A DNA stretch of 41,773 bases, from the NCBI GenBank assembly GCA_000432915.1, contig HF995220.1:1-41773 (forward strand), in the 5' to 3' direction. Both the position numbers and the translations under genes were made by a program. The DNA comes from Firmicutes bacterium CAG:194 (lineage in GTDB: Bacteria; Bacillota; Clostridia; Lachnospirales; Lachnospiraceae). Below the pieces are notes generated by a model. The model had not been told where the DNA came from and searched no databases. It was given only the letters and a program-made list of their open reading frames with translations. This document shows, one piece after another, positions 40,597-41,773 of this stretch. Positions within the stretch are counted from its first letter, which is position 1; every line of letters begins with the position of its first letter.

Positions 40597-41523
40597 TTAA
40601 TTTACCTGTTCTTCGCGGAATTTATTACGGTATTCCGTTGGAGAACAATTGGTACATTTTTTAAAACACCGGCAGAAGGTAGTCAGATTATTAAAACCCG
40701 TCTGGAATGCAATGTCCGTGATCGGAATGTCGGTTGCAAGAAGAGACTGCGCAGCCTGTACTCTTTTGTGAGACAAATAATCATAAAAAGTTGTATTTGT
40801 ATGGAGCTTAAATAAACGTGAAAAATGGTATTTGGAAAAACCAATGTAATCAGCAGCCTGTTCCAGACTCAGATCTTCCTGATAGTTAGCATCAATAAAG
40901 GTCAGAAGGCTTACGAACTTATCATAATGTTCCCTGTGTTTATTAATATTATCTGTATCAGCCTGAGTAACGGACTGATCATATTGTTCTTTTCCAATCA
41001 AAATACAGCTTTTCAGTAAAAGAGAAAATATCGTTGTTTCCCAAAAAATATCATTGGAAAAATACGTATCGATCATCTGCATCAGATTAGCATAAAATTC
41101 CTGATAAATAGAAGGCTTAGTAATGGCAGAGCAGTAATAAGCATCCATAAAAACAGGATCAAGTGTATGATAATCTTCCAGATTGGAAAAGGAATCGATA
41201 TTGATCAGAAAAATAAAGCGGGTACCTTCTTCCTGACAGATGATCTTGTGTAACATATTTGGTGGAATCAACAATATATCGCCAACATTTAAATGATAGG
41301 TCTTGTTGTTGGCAATAACAGTGTATGTGTTTTCTATGCATAGGATCATCTCCATTGCAGTATGATGATGTGTGGCATATCCTTCTACCTGATTATTGTA
41401 CCATATGCGGATATGGGATTTGGGACTGTAATCGATCTGCTCCAGAGAGCCTGTCAGATTCCGCCCTACAAACTCAGTAACAGGCTGCTTATATTTTGGT
41501 GGTGTTTCTCTTTTTTCTGCCAT
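40597..41523 (-). CDS. AraC family sugar-responsive regulator
   Basis: A 308-residue cytosolic transcription factor. The N-terminal cupin-like sensor (HHHTAMEMILCIENTYTV and GDILLIPPNMLHKI, residues about 48-95) would bind a sugar. The C-terminal 100 residues hold two helix-turn-helix units: LSLEQAADYIGFSKYHFSRLF and PITDIAFQTGFNNLTTFCRCF, then the family ending NCSPTEYRNKF. The frame stays open to 41712, but AAAGGAGGAG lies four bases before the ATG at 41523 and the extra N-terminal residues do not look like AraC proteins. It faces the ABC operon and is divergent from the gene at 41738. Confidence 0.93.
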   Translation of the reverse strand: MAEKRETPPKYKQPVTEFVGRNLTGSLEQIDYSPKSHIRIWYNNQVEGYATHHHTAMEMILCIENTYTVIANNKTYHLNVGDILLIPPNMLHKIICQEEGTRFIFLINIDSFSNLEDYHTLDPVFMDAYYCSAITKPSIYQEFYANLMQMIDTYFSNDIFWETTIFSLLLKSCILIGKEQYDQSVTQADTDNINKHREHYDKFVSLLTFIDANYQEDLSLEQAADYIGFSKYHFSRLFKLHTNTTFYDYLSHKRVQAAQSLLATDIPITDIAFQTGFNNLTTFCRCFKKCTNCSPTEYRNKFREEQVN

Positions 41524-41572
41524 AAAACTCCTCCTTTTACATGCATAAAACGCAAAATTACCTTCTTTTTCC

Positions 41573-41601
41573 ATTATAAAATACAAATTGATAAATGGAA
41601 A
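41573..41601 (-). promoter_or_regulatory. Candidate promoter of the AraC-type gene
   Basis: On the minus strand TTTCCA (4/6), a 17-base spacer and TATAAT (6/6), with the -10 about 50 bases before the start codon. The operator pair at 41621-41655 begins 20 bp upstream of it, so autoregulation is possible. Confidence 0.55.
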
Positions 41602-41620
41602 GTTTTTGCGTGTATGATTC

Positions 41621-41655
41621 GCAATATTTGTAAACGATATCGCAAGAAATGTGAG
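41621..41655 (+). promoter_or_regulatory. Second AraC-type operator, half-sites 21 bp apart
   Basis: GCAATATTTGTAAA at 41621 and GCAAGAAATGTGAG at 41642 repeat the pattern of the operator at 37031. The spacing between halves is again 21 bp. The second half-site starts 35 bp before a candidate -10 box TAAGAT (41677-41682), compared with 34 bp at the importer promoter. Confidence 0.68.
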
Positions 41656-41737
41656 GTTGCTGCAAAAGTAATTTTGTAAGATAAAAGCAGAAGTTAACAA
41701 AGGACGGAACAACAGTAGAGAGTATGAGGATTTTGCA

Positions 41738-41773
41738 ATGAACAGAAAAGAAGCAGAAGAAAGAGCGGTTCAT
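41738..41773 (+). CDS. 5' end of a gene cut by the window, possibly glycoside hydrolase
   Basis: Twelve codons are visible (MNRKEAEERAVH) after a GAGGA ribosome binding site seven bases upstream. The N-terminus resembles the start of GH3 beta-glucosidase or xylosidase proteins in Clostridia, which often read K-E-A-x-x-R-A-x-x-L-V before their first core motif, but twelve residues cannot prove this. Its predicted promoter carries the same operator as the sugar importer, so a role in using the imported sugar is likely. Confidence 0.55.
   Translation, partial: MNRKEAEERAVH

Noticed and set aside
40567..41019. Plus-strand ORFs opposite the AraC-type gene
   Set aside because: They lack ribosome binding sites, overlap a terminator, and show no recognisable sequence.
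41524..41712. 63-residue N-terminal extension of the AraC-type regulator
   Set aside because: The extension runs across the promoter and operator, and an excellent Shine-Dalgarno marks the ATG at 41523.
1..41773. Transposase, integrase, phage or insertion-sequence genes
   Set aside because: None was seen on either strand. The hairpin elements carry no coding capacity.

Overview
The window is a chromosomal replication-origin region from a motile, Gram-positive member of the Clostridia, most probably Lachnospiraceae. Four things point there: the order serS, DUF4446, parB, parA, rsmG, mnmG, mnmE, jag, yidC, yidD, rnpA, rpmH facing dnaA, dnaN, yaaA, recF, gyrB, gyrA; moderately AT-rich DNA with strong AGGAGG-type ribosome binding sites; families that I associate with Lachnospiraceae (DUF3881, DUF4446, a DUF6240-like protein); and a flagellin next to a FliS-like protein. 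The species cannot be fixed from the sequence alone.

Layout. 1-12.2 kb, minus strand: partial tRNA-Arg(CCU), a DUF3881-like gene, serS, DUF4446, parB-parA, a parS cluster (two perfect 16-bp sites plus half-sites), rsmG, mnmG, mnmE, a hairpin-rich intergenic region, then jag-yidC-yidD-rnpA-rpmH under a near-consensus promoter. 12.2-14.3 kb: the origin, with DnaA-box clusters on both sides of dnaA and an AT-rich stretch before dnaN. 12.6-22.5 kb, plus strand: dnaA, dnaN, yaaA, recF, gyrB, gyrA, and a CPA2-type cation:proton antiporter joined to gyrA by a TAATG overlap. 22.5-24.1 kb, minus: a secreted fibronectin-III-like protein and tRNA-Lys(CUU). 24.1-31.3 kb, plus: tatD, rsmA, a large acidic TPR plus degenerate AAA+ protein, and glgB. 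31.4-36.3 kb, plus: a 999-residue flagellum-associated protein, flagellin and FliS. 36.3-41.8 kb: a YesL-like membrane protein (minus), a three-gene sugar ABC importer without its ATPase (plus), an AraC-type regulator (minus), and the first codons of a plus-strand gene cut by the window end.

How it works together. The first 22 kb holds chromosome start-up and segregation (DnaA, clamp, RecF, gyrase, ParABS), tRNA and rRNA modification, and membrane protein insertion. The last 5 kb is a self-contained sugar-uptake locus. I find the same paired half-site (GCAA, five bases, G) repeated exactly 21 bp apart both in front of the importer and in front of the truncated last gene, at 34-35 bp from each candidate -10 box. 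This predicts one AraC regulon.

The observations most worth a second look are that 21-bp operator pair; a dispersed hairpin element with GTGC-GAA-GCAC apex that is 28/30 identical at two loci and supplies the stop codon of the antiporter; further branched hairpin structures beside the flagellar genes; the mnmE-jag intergenic array; and the 1089-residue protein with a AAA+-like domain whose Walker residues are lost.
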